This document shows, piece after piece, positions 1 through 9,390 of a stretch of 39,449 nt of DNA. Positions within the stretch are counted from its first letter, which is position 1. Every line of letters starts with the position of its first letter. Source of the stretch: an uncultured Bacteroidales bacterium (GTDB taxonomy: Bacteria > Bacteroidota > Bacteroidia > Bacteroidales > FEN-979); assembly GCA_903925275.1 (NCBI GenBank), contig CAIYES010000571.1, forward strand, positions 1 through 39,449, read 5' to 3'. The position numbers were made by a program, and so were the translations under genes. Below the pieces are notes generated by a model. That model saw nothing but the letters and a program-made list of their open reading frames with translations. It was not told where the DNA came from and searched no databases.

Positions 1-3000
1 AACCATGCAATTCAGAATGTTGATTTTGCTGTTTATCAGCAGAATGGCAACCAGGAAAAACTGGTTCATCAACTCGAATACTGGAAAAAGATCTTTGCGA
101 AACAGCCATCCCGGCTTATTATGCAGTGCCGAAAACCGTTCGATATAACGAAAGTTGCTCAAACCGGCAGGCGGATCTGGTGGAAAATTCCGGCGGATGA
201 ACTGAGCGCCCTTAAATCGTTTACGGTTGAACATGGCTGCAGTCTCTTCGGATTGCTGCTTTCGGTTTATAAAATTATGCTTTGCAACTTTTCGGGGAAT
301 GATGATATTGTGGTTGGTACTCCTTATGCCAACAGAAACCGGTGGGAGACTGAGCCGCTGATCGGTTACTTTACAAATATGATGGCTTTGCGAAACCAGA
401 TTTCCGGGGAGGAAACATTTTCTGCTTTGGTTAAAAAAGTTCAGTGTACGGGCCTTGACGCTTTTGAAAATGCTGATCTTCCTTTCGGCCACCTGGTCCG
501 TGCGCTTGGAATGATCACCTCGCCGGGAAATTATCCCTTGTTCCAGGTTGTGTTCGTTATGCAGAACTGGGCCATGCCTGATATGAATTTTGGAGGATTC
601 ACGCTAAGCCAGAAAGAATTGGGAAGCGGCGGTGTGAAGGCCGAACTCATGCTGAATGCCGAAGAAACCGGAAATGAACTGGAATGCTGGCTTGAATACG
701 ATACAGCCTTGTATGATGAAGAACCGGTGCAGGAAATGGTAAACTTTATCAATGATACAATCCATACCATTATTAACGACCCCGTAATTCCGGTGGGAAA
801 ACTGCTGAAAAAGAGCCAGCACCACCCAAGTTTGGCCATCGACTCGCCTTCGTGTGTGCTGATCGGTGAGACAGGTTTGCTAACTGAATGCGGCGATATG
901 TTGCTGAGGCATGGGTATTCAATAAAAGGGCTGATTAGCCCCGATCCGGCCTGTAAGGCATGGGGAAGAACCAGGGGAATCGGTTTGAATTCCGGTTATC
1001 AGGGCATTGAGTCGACAGACTGGAATACGATTCCATTCGATTATCTTTTCAGCATCGTCAATAGCAAAATTCTGAAACATGACATGCTGAAAACGGCACG
1101 GAAAGGCTCCATCAATTACCACGATTCCCTGCTTCCAACCTACGCCGGAGTTCATGCAACATCCTGGGCACTGATGATGGGGGAGGAGATGCACGGTGTA
1201 AGCTGGCATATAATGACCGGTGATACTGATGCGGGAGGAATTGTTGCTTCAGTTAGTGTGGCCATTTCAAGGGAAGACACAGCATTTACGCTGAATGTCA
1301 AATGTTTTGAAGCAGCCTTACAATCTTTTTCACAGGTGCTCGATACGCTCGGTAAGGATCATGACCTTCCGGTAACATCCATAAAACCTGAATCATACTT
1401 TGGCTTATATCAGAAACCCCATGCATCGGCAGTTCTTGATTTCCGGAAATCTGCGCCCGAACTGTACAACATGGTACGAGCATTGAACCTCGGAGAAAAC
1501 AGGAATAATGGGTTGGCCAGTCCTAAATTGCTTACTAAAAACGGTGTGTTTCTGGTATTGCGGGCAAGCTGCGAAGTTCAACAGGTAAACCAAAAACCAG
1601 GAACTGTGCTTGGACTTACCGGGCAGTCGGTCACCATTGCTGCCTCGCAGGGTGTTCTGGTGGTTACGGCCATCGCAAACCTTGCGGGTGAACCCGTCGC
1701 TTTCAGTTCTGCTTTTAAGGATGTTGAAGTTGACCCGACACTTCCTGTTTTAACAACAGGACAACTTACTTCCATTGATGATTTGGTTCGAAAAGTTGCT
1801 TCGAACGAACGTTATTGGATCAAACAACTGAGCCAGGTGAGCGATCAGGCGGATCAGGTCATCCCTGTGACATCCGGAAACCTTAAAACTGATGACATTC
1901 CGCTTAATGGCAATATGGACGGGAATATTCGTGCTTCCCTGCTTTTTTTTCTTGCATGTTATTCAAATTCAACATCCTTTGCTGCCGGCATCAGTACCCA
2001 TGAATCCTGTTGCATACATGATGAATCTTCCGGTATTTTTTCAGATGTAATGCCCTATATACTGCCTTCCATTACCGGAATTACCTGTGAAAAAGCGTTG
2101 GATAATATTGAGATGGAACTTGTGCGTACCATTTCGATGGGAACCTATCTGTTTGATCTGATTGCAAGAACCCCTGAAATAAAACGGAAATTTATCGGGA
2201 TAGAAAAGCCGGGATATCGTTTCATCCTGACAACTTCACTGGAGACAGGCTATTCAATTTCAGGCCGTTATCCAAGCAGTACGATCTTAATTCCCGGATC
2301 GGGAAAGATAACAGTCATTTCGCCAAACTCAGTCCTGATTGATGACCTCCAATGCCGGATGCCCTTGTTTTTTCAACGGTTAGCTGATCATAAAAGTGAT
2401 GCGGTCACCTCTATCAACCTGCTTAATGCTTCAGAACTTGATCTGCATGAACGTGTAAACATGGATTGGGACCTGTCGGATGTTCAGCCGTTTTTGCAAC
2501 TCTTTGACAGTCAGGTTAAAAGTCATGGTCTGAAAACAGCGATCCGGTTCGGCGACCAACAGGTGACCTATGTGGAATTGTATAATCAGTCGACTCAGGT
2601 TGCAGGCTATATTAAAACAGCATTTGCCGGCACACATGATGACATTGTTGCGATTTGTCTTGATCGCAGCCCTGAATTCATTGCTTCCATACTGGGTATA
2701 CTCAGATCCGGAAAGGCTTATCTGCCTCTTGATCCGGGAATGCCAACCGAAAGAATAAGGACAATTTTGCTGGATTCAGGTGTATCACATGTTTTCTCAA
2801 TGGAGAAATTCCGTGATATATTACCCGATTCTGTCGAGGTAATTGATATCGGAAGCATTATTAACCGGCAAATTGAATTCTCAGAACCAGACATTGGCAA
2901 TGTGCAGGAAAACCAACCTGCTTATGTGATCTATACATCGGGAACAACCGGGAAACCCAAAGGTGTGGTTATTTCACGTCGTTCACTCGACATATTTATC

Positions 3001-5097
3001 AAAGGTTGTATTGACCGCTATGCATTGACTCAGGCAGATCGCGTGCTGCAGTTTGCCTCCCTGGCGTTCGATGCGTCGGTTGAAGAGATATTTCCAACAC
3101 TGGCTTGCGGGGCAGCACTTGTATTGCGCAGCAACGATTCGATTTCCAGCGTGAACCGCTTTCTTGATTTTTGTCGGGAGAATGCCATATCCGTGCTTGA
3201 TTTACCTACTGCTTTCTGGCATCAGCTGATGGTTCAGTCTTCTGATTTGGAAAAAGTACCTGACCGGTTGCGGTTGGTGATCATCGGGGGCGAACGTGCC
3301 GGAAATTCCCATGTCGGAAAGTGGCTCAATTCGAAATGGAAGGGCATCATGCTTTACAATACCTACGGGCCAACCGAAACGACCGTGGTGGCTACGGCTT
3401 ACAAACTGTCAACGGATTTGAACGGGAAGGAGCTTCCTGTCGGGAAACCCGTTCTAGGCGCAAAAGTCATTATCCGGAATGTTTTCGGCCAGCCGGGGAT
3501 CCCAACCCTGCAAAATGAGTTGTTGGTTGGCGGTGAAATAGTTTCCACGGGGTACCTGCACCAGAAGGCTCTGACTGCTGCAAAGTTCAGCGCAATTTGT
3601 CACGGAAACGAATCGTCCCGTTTTTATTCCACAGGCGATCGCGTGACCATCCTTCCTGACGGGAATCTGGTATTTGCAGGACGGATCGATGCGCAACTCA
3701 AGATTCGCGGGTTCAGGGTTGAGATTGGTGAAATTGAAGCTGCGATCAACCAGTTGCCCATGGTTAACGCATGTGTGGTTGTCCCTTTTGAAAATGCCGG
3801 GAAAGAGGTCAGCCTGATTGCTTATGTGGTTTTAAACCAAGGTAGTATTGCATCTGAACTTGGGGATTTACTGGGTTCCGTGCTTCCTGACTATATGATT
3901 CCCGCGCACTTCATGGGAATCCCATTTATTCCATTGACGATTAATCATAAACCTGACCTGAAGGCATTGCCGCAACCTGATTTTGATAGTGCCGGCACTT
4001 TGGAGACTGACAAACCTGTCACCATCATGGAGAAAATCGTTTTTTCGGCCTGGGAAAAGCAATTGGGAACAGCTAAGTTTGGGATTAACCACGATTTTTT
4101 CAGGATGGGCGGTCACTCCCTGATGGCCTTGGCCGTGATGAGCGATCTCGAGAGGCAAACAGGGAAGGTCATCCCATTGGCTTCACTTTTCTCGTTTCCA
4201 ACGGTAAAAACCCTGGCCTCAGCCATCGATCATGAAAAGGAACGTGAGGGATGGCGGCCGTTGGTTTGCATTAAGCCGGGAACCGGCCGGATTCCGCTTT
4301 TCATCATTCATGGTGGCGGATTAAACATACTGTTGTTCAATACCCTGGCGCAGAAAATGGCCTCAAGTCAACCGGTTTATGGCATTCAGGCACATGGGCT
4401 CGATGGAAAATCGACCCCATACGACCATATTGATGACATTGTCGGCCATTATATGCGTGAAATCAGAAGTGTTCGTCCCCAAGGTCCCTTTGCCCTTGCC
4501 GGTTTTTCAATTGGCGGGTTGATTGCCCATGAGTTGTGTTGCCGTTTTGTGGAACAAAACGAACCTGTTGCCTTTCTGGGAATGTTTGATACGGCGGCTG
4601 TTTCATACGACAAAGATATGAACGGATATCAGCGAAAATTTTTGTGGTTCAGGGAAACAGCGATGCATCTTCTGTTTAATGCCTTGATTATCATCACTGA
4701 CCCGGTGAACACCATTCCAAAAAAAATGAAATGGCTGCGGTATCGCGTTAAAATGAAACTACTCGATCAGGATGCGGTAAACCGGGAGGATCTGGTTGAT
4801 GTGCCGTCAAATCTTATCTATGTTGCAAAGGCCAACATCAAAGCGATCGGCAGCATGACACTGCGTCATTTTCCCGGAACACTTCACTTGTTCAGAGCCC
4901 GAAAGCGCAATTTTTATGTTTCCGATCCGGTGTTCCTGGGATGGAAGAAATTCGCCCGGAATGTGGTTGTTCATCAGATACCGGGGGAACATTCCCTGAT
5001 TTTCGCTCCGCCCAATGATACGGAATTTGCCCGGGTTTTACAACAATGCATGGATGATCTGGAAAACAAATCAAGACCGGGTTCGGAGGCTGGTTAA
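1..5097 (+). CDS. Non-ribosomal peptide synthetase, C(partial)-F-C'-A-T-TE, 5'-truncated by window edge
   Basis: The frame is open from base 1, and residues before the first in-window ATG (121) are typical condensation sequence, so the gene starts upstream. Domains in order: second half of a condensation domain (about 1-830; GTPYANR, LIGYFTN, PLFQVVF); a methionyl-tRNA-formyltransferase-like domain (about 840-1740; NYHDSLLP, then DTDAGGI, giving the N/H/D catalytic set); a weak condensation-like lobe starting at RYW (about 1800-2460) with no HHxxxDG; an adenylation domain (about 2480-3960; YTSGTTGKPKG, NTYGPTE, STGDR, GRIDAQLKIRG); a carrier domain with GGHSL near 4110; and a thioesterase (GFSIGG with Ser codon 4507-4509, His codon 4990-4992). 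A hand-aligned substrate code reads D-A-E-D-I-G-T-V-V-K. The acidic E and D inside the pocket hint at a basic amino acid (inference). A terminal TE suggests this is the last module, releasing a peptide. Confidence 0.93.
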   Translation, partial: NHAIQNVDFAVYQQNGNQEKLVHQLEYWKKIFAKQPSRLIMQCRKPFDITKVAQTGRRIWWKIPADELSALKSFTVEHGCSLFGLLLSVYKIMLCNFSGNDDIVVGTPYANRNRWETEPLIGYFTNMMALRNQISGEETFSALVKKVQCTGLDAFENADLPFGHLVRALGMITSPGNYPLFQVVFVMQNWAMPDMNFGGFTLSQKELGSGGVKAELMLNAEETGNELECWLEYDTALYDEEPVQEMVNFINDTIHTIINDPVIPVGKLLKKSQHHPSLAIDSPSCVLIGETGLLTECGDMLLRHGYSIKGLISPDPACKAWGRTRGIGLNSGYQGIESTDWNTIPFDYLFSIVNSKILKHDMLKTARKGSINYHDSLLPTYAGVHATSWALMMGEEMHGVSWHIMTGDTDAGGIVASVSVAISREDTAFTLNVKCFEAALQSFSQVLDTLGKDHDLPVTSIKPESYFGLYQKPHASAVLDFRKSAPELYNMVRALNLGENRNNGLASPKLLTKNGVFLVLRASCEVQQVNQKPGTVLGLTGQSVTIAASQGVLVVTAIANLAGEPVAFSSAFKDVEVDPTLPVLTTGQLTSIDDLVRKVASNERYWIKQLSQVSDQADQVIPVTSGNLKTDDIPLNGNMDGNIRASLLFFLACYSNSTSFAAGISTHESCCIHDESSGIFSDVMPYILPSITGITCEKALDNIEMELVRTISMGTYLFDLIARTPEIKRKFIGIEKPGYRFILTTSLETGYSISGRYPSSTILIPGSGKITVISPNSVLIDDLQCRMPLFFQRLADHKSDAVTSINLLNASELDLHERVNMDWDLSDVQPFLQLFDSQVKSHGLKTAIRFGDQQVTYVELYNQSTQVAGYIKTAFAGTHDDIVAICLDRSPEFIASILGILRSGKAYLPLDPGMPTERIRTILLDSGVSHVFSMEKFRDILPDSVEVIDIGSIINRQIEFSEPDIGNVQENQPAYVIYTSGTTGKPKGVVISRRSLDIFIKGCIDRYALTQADRVLQFASLAFDASVEEIFPTLACGAALVLRSNDSISSVNRFLDFCRENAISVLDLPTAFWHQLMVQSSDLEKVPDRLRLVIIGGERAGNSHVGKWLNSKWKGIMLYNTYGPTETTVVATAYKLSTDLNGKELPVGKPVLGAKVIIRNVFGQPGIPTLQNELLVGGEIVSTGYLHQKALTAAKFSAICHGNESSRFYSTGDRVTILPDGNLVFAGRIDAQLKIRGFRVEIGEIEAAINQLPMVNACVVVPFENAGKEVSLIAYVVLNQGSIASELGDLLGSVLPDYMIPAHFMGIPFIPLTINHKPDLKALPQPDFDSAGTLETDKPVTIMEKIVFSAWEKQLGTAKFGINHDFFRMGGHSLMALAVMSDLERQTGKVIPLASLFSFPTVKTLASAIDHEKEREGWRPLVCIKPGTGRIPLFIIHGGGLNILLFNTLAQKMASSQPVYGIQAHGLDGKSTPYDHIDDIVGHYMREIRSVRPQGPFALAGFSIGGLIAHELCCRFVEQNEPVAFLGMFDTAAVSYDKDMNGYQRKFLWFRETAMHLLFNALIIITDPVNTIPKKMKWLRYRVKMKLLDQDAVNREDLVDVPSNLIYVAKANIKAIGSMTLRHFPGTLHLFRARKRNFYVSDPVFLGWKKFARNVVVHQIPGEHSLIFAPPNDTEFARVLQQCMDDLENKSRPGSEAG

Positions 5098-5101
5098 TTT
5101 G

Positions 5102-5135
5102 TAAGGAGGTAATTTTTATGCAAGAGGCAAAATGA
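5102..5135 (+). other. Strong Shine-Dalgarno followed by a 5-codon mini-ORF
   Basis: Five bases after the NRPS stop lies TAAGGAGGT, then an ATG at 5118 that opens only ATG CAA GAG GCA AAA TGA. A near-perfect ribosome binding site is unusual here because most genes in the window have none. It may be the start of a lost downstream gene of the NRPS operon, cut by the junction with the convergent gene that ends at 5141, or a chance match. Confidence 0.35.
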
Positions 5136-5140
5136 AATGA

Positions 5141-6355
5141 TTACACCGAATCCTTTTGAAACAGCGCCTTTGCTGTCCTGAAAATCAGTTTTAAATCGTA
5201 GCGGAAGCTGTATTTGTTGCCGCTGAAATGGTCAGCATAGTCATTGTCAAGTTTCTTTCGTTCTGTTTCTGACATCTGTCCACCTTTTCCCCTCAGTTCC
5301 ACCTGCCACAGGCCGGTGATTCCTGCAGGAGCATGAAAACGTTTGGCGATAAGACCTTTAGTCAATTGGTGTGCTTCTTTCAGGGGTAAAGGGCGGTTTC
5401 CCACGATCGACATATCCCCGATGATAACGTTGATCAGTTGGGGAAGCTCATCAATGCTTGTATTTCGGATAAATTTTCCGACCCTGGTTACCCTTGGATC
5501 ATTGGATATTTTGACAAACGTCGCATTCTTGTTAAAAATTTCTTCTTTCTGTTTTGCATAATTGTAATCACAGATTTTACGATCCTGATCGCATTCGAGT
5601 ATTACGGAACACGGGGTGCCGTCAGTTCTTTCTCTACACCTGGGGCATTCTTTGTCAAAATCAATTTCGGCAAATTTATCCGCGGTCATATATTGGTTTT
5701 TCTCCTGGGATAGTTTTTCGTGTTCAGCTTCGGCTCCAACCCGCATAGAACGGAGTTTGTAAAAATCAAAGGCTTCAAGTCCATGGCCCATGCGCTTGGA
5801 GGTGTAGTAAACCTTGCCTTTTGATTCAATCCGGATAGCAATTGCAGTTATCAGCAAAATTGGGGAGACCGCGAGTAACGCAATGGAGGCGACCACTTTA
5901 TCAAATATTTTTTTTATCAATGGCATGTGCCATTCCGGAACCTCTTTTTCTTTTTTCCTGTACTCAACCAGGAACCGGATCCGGTTTACCAGTCCGTTAA
6001 GGTCAGGCAGCGGTAAAACATAAAAATCATCAATTGCCAGGTTGTAGGGGCGCATTTCCTTGTTGAAGGCCTTTTTAAAAATGTCCTCCTTGAATTCATG
6101 ACAGATCAGGATAAATGCAATGTTGTTGATTGCCTGGTCAGGGTCTTTCCTGATTATTTCGTGAATTTCAAAACCGGTATATCCGACAACATACGGTTCA
6201 CAAAGGATGGCATCTGGTCTGTGGCCTGATTTCAATAGCAGGGTTGCAACTACTACATTGCTTCCATGGGTGAGTGAAATATCCGGATGGGTGCTAAGTT
6301 CATTGATGGCTTCCTCTGTATTTCCGATGTATAAGATGGATACTTTTTTTTCCAT
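5141..6355 (-). CDS. Undecaprenyl-phosphate sugar-phosphate transferase with N-terminal pseudo-receiver
   Basis: A 404-residue protein. The C-terminal half is a bacterial sugar transferase (WcaJ/PglC-type monotopic phosphoglycosyl transferase): a hydrophobic helix near residues 155-175 containing SPILLITAIAI, then KLRSM, and SIDELPQLINVIIGDMSIVG with the DE pair. The family loads the first sugar-1-phosphate onto undecaprenyl phosphate for surface glycan assembly. Residues 1-130 resemble a response-regulator receiver, but the phospho-acceptor position carries Glu53 (ILCEPYVVGYTG) instead of Asp, so it probably cannot be phosphorylated. A segment with CPRC and two further Cys is inserted between KLRSM and the VKISNDPRVTRVGKFIR stretch and may bind metal. 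It starts 10 bp after the upstream response regulator, so the two are likely co-transcribed. No other glycan genes are in view. Confidence 0.88.
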   Translation of the reverse strand: MEKKVSILYIGNTEEAINELSTHPDISLTHGSNVVVATLLLKSGHRPDAILCEPYVVGYTGFEIHEIIRKDPDQAINNIAFILICHEFKEDIFKKAFNKEMRPYNLAIDDFYVLPLPDLNGLVNRIRFLVEYRKKEKEVPEWHMPLIKKIFDKVVASIALLAVSPILLITAIAIRIESKGKVYYTSKRMGHGLEAFDFYKLRSMRVGAEAEHEKLSQEKNQYMTADKFAEIDFDKECPRCRERTDGTPCSVILECDQDRKICDYNYAKQKEEIFNKNATFVKISNDPRVTRVGKFIRNTSIDELPQLINVIIGDMSIVGNRPLPLKEAHQLTKGLIAKRFHAPAGITGLWQVELRGKGGQMSETERKKLDNDYADHFSGNKYSFRYDLKLIFRTAKALFQKDSV

Positions 6356-6365
6356 GGGTCAAAGA

Positions 6366-6755
6366 TTACCACTTAACTGCATAGTGAATTGGCTCGAGGT
6401 TCTTTTTTACGATCTCAGTGAGTTCAACAGGGTTGAAAGGTTTTGCCAGGTAATACTGCGCTCCAGCTTTGTAACACTTCACCCGGTCTTCGCTTAGCTC
6501 GCTGGCCCCTGAAAGCATTATCACCGGTGTACGCTTGGTAAATCCACCATTCCTAAGTTTACCGAGAAAATCATATCCACCCATGACGGGCATCTGAATG
6601 TCGCAAATAATCAGGTCGGGAAGATCTTCCTCAAGCCATTCGAGTGCCTCCATCCCATTTTTCTTGGCAACAACTTCGTAATTTTTTGAAAGAAAATTCA
6701 CGAGGAGCGTACGAATGATTTGCTCATCGTCAATAACCAGAATTTTGTGCCTCAT
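6366..6755 (-). CDS. Single-domain response regulator (CheY-like receiver)
   Basis: A 129-residue stand-alone receiver domain with a complete phosphorylation site: acidic pair D9-D10, phospho-acceptor Asp52 in LIICDIQMPVMGG, the conserved Ser in VIMLSGASE, and the Lys in YYLAKPFNP. There is no output domain, so it should act through protein contacts. It lies 10 bp upstream of the sugar transferase that carries a non-phosphorylatable pseudo-receiver, suggesting the pair works together to control glycan initiation (inference). No cognate histidine kinase is present in the window. Confidence 0.9.
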   Translation of the reverse strand: MRHKILVIDDEQIIRTLLVNFLSKNYEVVAKKNGMEALEWLEEDLPDLIICDIQMPVMGGYDFLGKLRNGGFTKRTPVIMLSGASELSEDRVKCYKAGAQYYLAKPFNPVELTEIVKKNLEPIHYAVKW

Positions 6756-6794
6756 ACTAAATGTTTTTAACTAAAAATGCTGTTATCCAATATC

Positions 6795-6830
6795 TTAAAA
6801 AAGTATGAAGCTTTTTTTAATGCTTCATAC
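6795..6830 (-). terminator. Rho-independent terminator downstream of hydE
   Basis: GTATGAAGC (6803-6811) and GCTTCATAC (6822-6830) form a perfect 9-bp stem with a 10-base loop. On the minus strand the stem is followed by CTTTTTTAAG, a U-tract. It separates hydE (ends 6971) from the response regulator (starts 6755), so the regulator must have its own promoter in the remaining short gap. Confidence 0.75.
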
Positions 6831-6970
6831 AGGCCATTTCATATTGCTCAGATCAGGAATGCAAGTTACAAATTTTTAAGAGATTTTCTGACAAAAACTA
6901 TTTTAATACTTGTCATTTTTTAACAGTCGGAAAATCAAGCACATGTATTATTTGAAAGAATTGATTTGTG

Positions 6971-8074
6971 TCAGGTATTTCTTTCCGAGAAATGCCTGGA
7001 ATCGCCCCATTCCCCATACCCGATGGTATCGCCGGCTATATGGATGCGGGCCTCGAGGCAACTTTTACACTCCTCGGCCTCTTCGTCGAGGCAGGGTTTG
7101 TTTTCGTACAGCAGATAATCCTGCCGGTATTTCACGGGGGTAAGGTTGGGCATGATCACGTTGGCGCCCACCATCAGGGCTTTTTCCCGCCCCTGTGGAT
7201 CAATTGTTTGCATGGCTGTTGTGGCTGCAATGTTGATGTTTTTCATCATGATCCTTAAAATGGCGACCATTTTCAGCGCCAGATCAAACCGCTCTTTAAG
7301 GGGTAACAATTCGCTTCGGTACAGGTAAAGTGGCGTGTCGGCATGTTCGATGTAAGGCCCCATGCCGGCCATGTCGATGTCGAATTCCCGGAAAAAGATC
7401 AGATCGTCAGCGAGGTCTGAAATTGTTTGGAAAGGCAAGCCGATCATTACCCCGGTACCAACCTGGTAACCCACATTCCGCAAGGTTTTCAATGCATCGA
7501 GGCGGCGATTGTAATCGTGGCTCAGGTTATTCGGATGAAGCTTCAGATACAATGCAGGGTTTGAAACTTCAATCCGTAAAAGATACCGGTGCGCCCCGGC
7601 TTCAAACCACCGCCGGTAGGTATCTTCGCTCTGTTCGCCCAACGATAGCGTTACATGAATTTTACCCGCTGTTTGCAGGTGTATCCGCTTTAAAAGTGAT
7701 TCAATTTTCGCTACGAAGGCTTTGTTGGTCTGTTCACCCGACTGTATCACAATGGAGGCATAATCATTCAGATACGCATAATTGACTGCTTCGAGCACCT
7801 CTGCATCCGTCATCCTGTAACGGGCATACCGGCTGTTACCTGCACGGATTCCGCAGTAGTAACAGTTTTTTTTACAGTAATTTGAGTATTCGATCAATCC
7901 CCTGAAATAAACCTTTCTGCCAACACAGGCTGCTTTGACTTCTTTGGCCTTTTCAAAAAGTTTAATTCGCTCTTTCCCGCTGGTGTTCAGCAGGTACAGC
8001 AGGTCGTCTTTGGAAAATACTAATTTTTCGAGGATTGTTTCAACGGGTTCCAAGGGGAGGAGATTTTGAGACAA
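6971..8074 (-). CDS. hydE: [FeFe] hydrogenase H-cluster radical SAM maturase HydE
   Basis: A 367-residue radical SAM enzyme. C67-KKN-C71-YY-C74 followed by GIRAGN is the CxxxCxxC site for the SAM-binding 4Fe-4S cluster in the form typical of HydE, and a C-x7-C-x2-C set near the C terminus (CLDEEAEECKSC) matches the accessory cluster site known from HydE. IQSGEQ and YLLRIE fit the family. HydE helps build the organic part of the H-cluster of [FeFe] hydrogenase together with HydG and HydF. Neither partner nor the hydrogenase is in this window, so the maturation genes are dispersed. The start follows directly after the heptamer array at 8077-8167. Presence implies anaerobic hydrogen metabolism. 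Confidence 0.93.
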   Translation of the reverse strand: MSQNLLPLEPVETILEKLVFSKDDLLYLLNTSGKERIKLFEKAKEVKAACVGRKVYFRGLIEYSNYCKKNCYYCGIRAGNSRYARYRMTDAEVLEAVNYAYLNDYASIVIQSGEQTNKAFVAKIESLLKRIHLQTAGKIHVTLSLGEQSEDTYRRWFEAGAHRYLLRIEVSNPALYLKLHPNNLSHDYNRRLDALKTLRNVGYQVGTGVMIGLPFQTISDLADDLIFFREFDIDMAGMGPYIEHADTPLYLYRSELLPLKERFDLALKMVAILRIMMKNINIAATTAMQTIDPQGREKALMVGANVIMPNLTPVKYRQDYLLYENKPCLDEEAEECKSCLEARIHIAGDTIGYGEWGDSRHFSERNT

Positions 8075-8076
8075 TT

Positions 8077-8167
8077 TACAAGTAACGAATTACAAGTGAC
8101 AAATTACAAGTGACAAATGACAAGTGACAAATGACAAGTGACAAGTGACGAGTGACGAGTGACAAGT
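8077..8167. repeat. Heptamer tandem array (about 13 units of GACAAGT)
   Basis: Thirteen consecutive 7-base units of the form GACAAGT/GACAAAT/TACAAGT/GACGAGT, without gaps. The array fills the space between the ychF stop (8175) and the hydE start (8074), so it sits at the 3' end of ychF and any hydE leader would have to run through it. No protein is encoded. Confidence 0.9.
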
Positions 8168-8174
8168 TGGTTGG

Positions 8175-9266
8175 TTATACATTAAATCGGATGTGCAGAA
8201 TATCGCCATCTCCTACAACATAATTTTTTCCTTCAACCATCAGTTTTCCATGTTCTTTGCAGGCATGTTCTGAACCAAGCTTTATAAAATCATCATATTT
8301 CATCACCTCTGCCCGGATGAATCCACGTTCCAGGTCGCTGTGAATAACCCCGGCGGCCTGAGGTGCCGTCATGCCTTTTTTGATAGTCCATGCCCGTACC
8401 TCTTTTGGCCCGGCGGTGAAGAAGCATTGAAGGTCGATGAGGTGAAACGCAGCCCGCACAAGCCGGTTCACTCCTGGTTCTGTTAATCCTGCATCGGCCA
8501 GGAACGCCAGGCGATCTTCTTCAATTTCAAGTTCCGCGATTTCCGATTCCATTTTTGCAGCAATCACCAGCACCTCCGTATCCTGATCTTTGATTGCGTT
8601 CATAAACCTGGCAGTATAATCATTTCCATTTATGGCAGAGGCATCGTCAACATTACACACATACATAACGGGTTTATCGCTCAGCAGGAACATATCCTCC
8701 ATAAAACGCCGGTCGTCGACGGAAACCGGTGCTGTACGAGCCGATTGGAACGATTCAAGATGTGATTTTACCTTATGAAGGACATCGAGTCCGTGTTTTG
8801 CATCTTTATCGCCCAATTTGCTCAACTTCTCCATCCGGCCAATTTTTTTCTCAACCGATTCAAGGTCTTTGATCTGCAATTCAAGATCGACAATCTCCCG
8901 GTCACGAACAGCATTTATGGATCCTTCAAGATGAGGCAGTTGCGGGTTGTCAAAACAACGGATCACATGGATAAGCGCATCTACATTGCGGATATCGGAC
9001 AGAAATTTATTGCCTTCTGTCTGGCTTCCGCCTTTCGACAGGCCGGGAATGTCGACCATTTCAATGGTAGTCATGACGACCTTTGCTGATTTGATGATTT
9101 TATCGATGGCCTGGAGACGGGCATCCGGAACATTCATGACCCCCAGGTTTGATTTGGTGCCCGAAAAAGCAGCAGCGTGCGTTTCAGCACGGTTATTTGA
9201 GATACAATTAAATAAGGTGGTTTTTCCTGACCCGGAAAGTCCGATTATTCCGCATTTTAATGGCAT
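8175..9266 (-). CDS. ychF: YchF-type (Obg-related) ATPase, divergent paralogue
   Basis: A 363-residue protein of the usual YchF length. The P-loop is GLSGSGKTT (residues 9-17), followed by VDIPGLSKGG (G3), a coiled-coil-like insertion near residues 130-165, YVCNVDD (G4 region), and a C-terminal TGS-like domain with TIKKGMTAPQAAGVIHSDLERGFIRAEV, the signature of the family. YchF is a ribosome-associated ATPase linked to stress responses. The P-loop differs from the common GLPNVGKST, and the usual FPFCTIEPN segment is replaced by AAFSGTKSN, so this is probably a divergent subfamily alongside a canonical copy elsewhere (inference). It is transcribed away from rpsA. Confidence 0.9.
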   Translation of the reverse strand: MPLKCGIIGLSGSGKTTLFNCISNNRAETHAAAFSGTKSNLGVMNVPDARLQAIDKIIKSAKVVMTTIEMVDIPGLSKGGSQTEGNKFLSDIRNVDALIHVIRCFDNPQLPHLEGSINAVRDREIVDLELQIKDLESVEKKIGRMEKLSKLGDKDAKHGLDVLHKVKSHLESFQSARTAPVSVDDRRFMEDMFLLSDKPVMYVCNVDDASAINGNDYTARFMNAIKDQDTEVLVIAAKMESEIAELEIEEDRLAFLADAGLTEPGVNRLVRAAFHLIDLQCFFTAGPKEVRAWTIKKGMTAPQAAGVIHSDLERGFIRAEVMKYDDFIKLGSEHACKEHGKLMVEGKNYVVGDGDILHIRFNV

Positions 9267-9390
9267 ATTGCTGACAATTTAGGTGGCGAAGTTAATAAAT
9301 AATACTGATCATTGTCAAGCGGCGGTGGTCAATGGAAATCATATCATAAGGAAATCAGGAACTTTCACTTCGTAAATCGTAAACCGCTCC

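Noticed and set aside
1-5097. NRPS as part of the same biosynthetic cluster as the ketosynthases
   Set aside because: It lies 18 kb away on the other strand, separated by housekeeping genes (rpsA, rnz, ychF) and pseudogenes.
7330-7785. 151-codon plus-strand ORF across hydE
   Set aside because: It is antisense to hydE, basic and without recognisable motifs, so it is a shadow frame.
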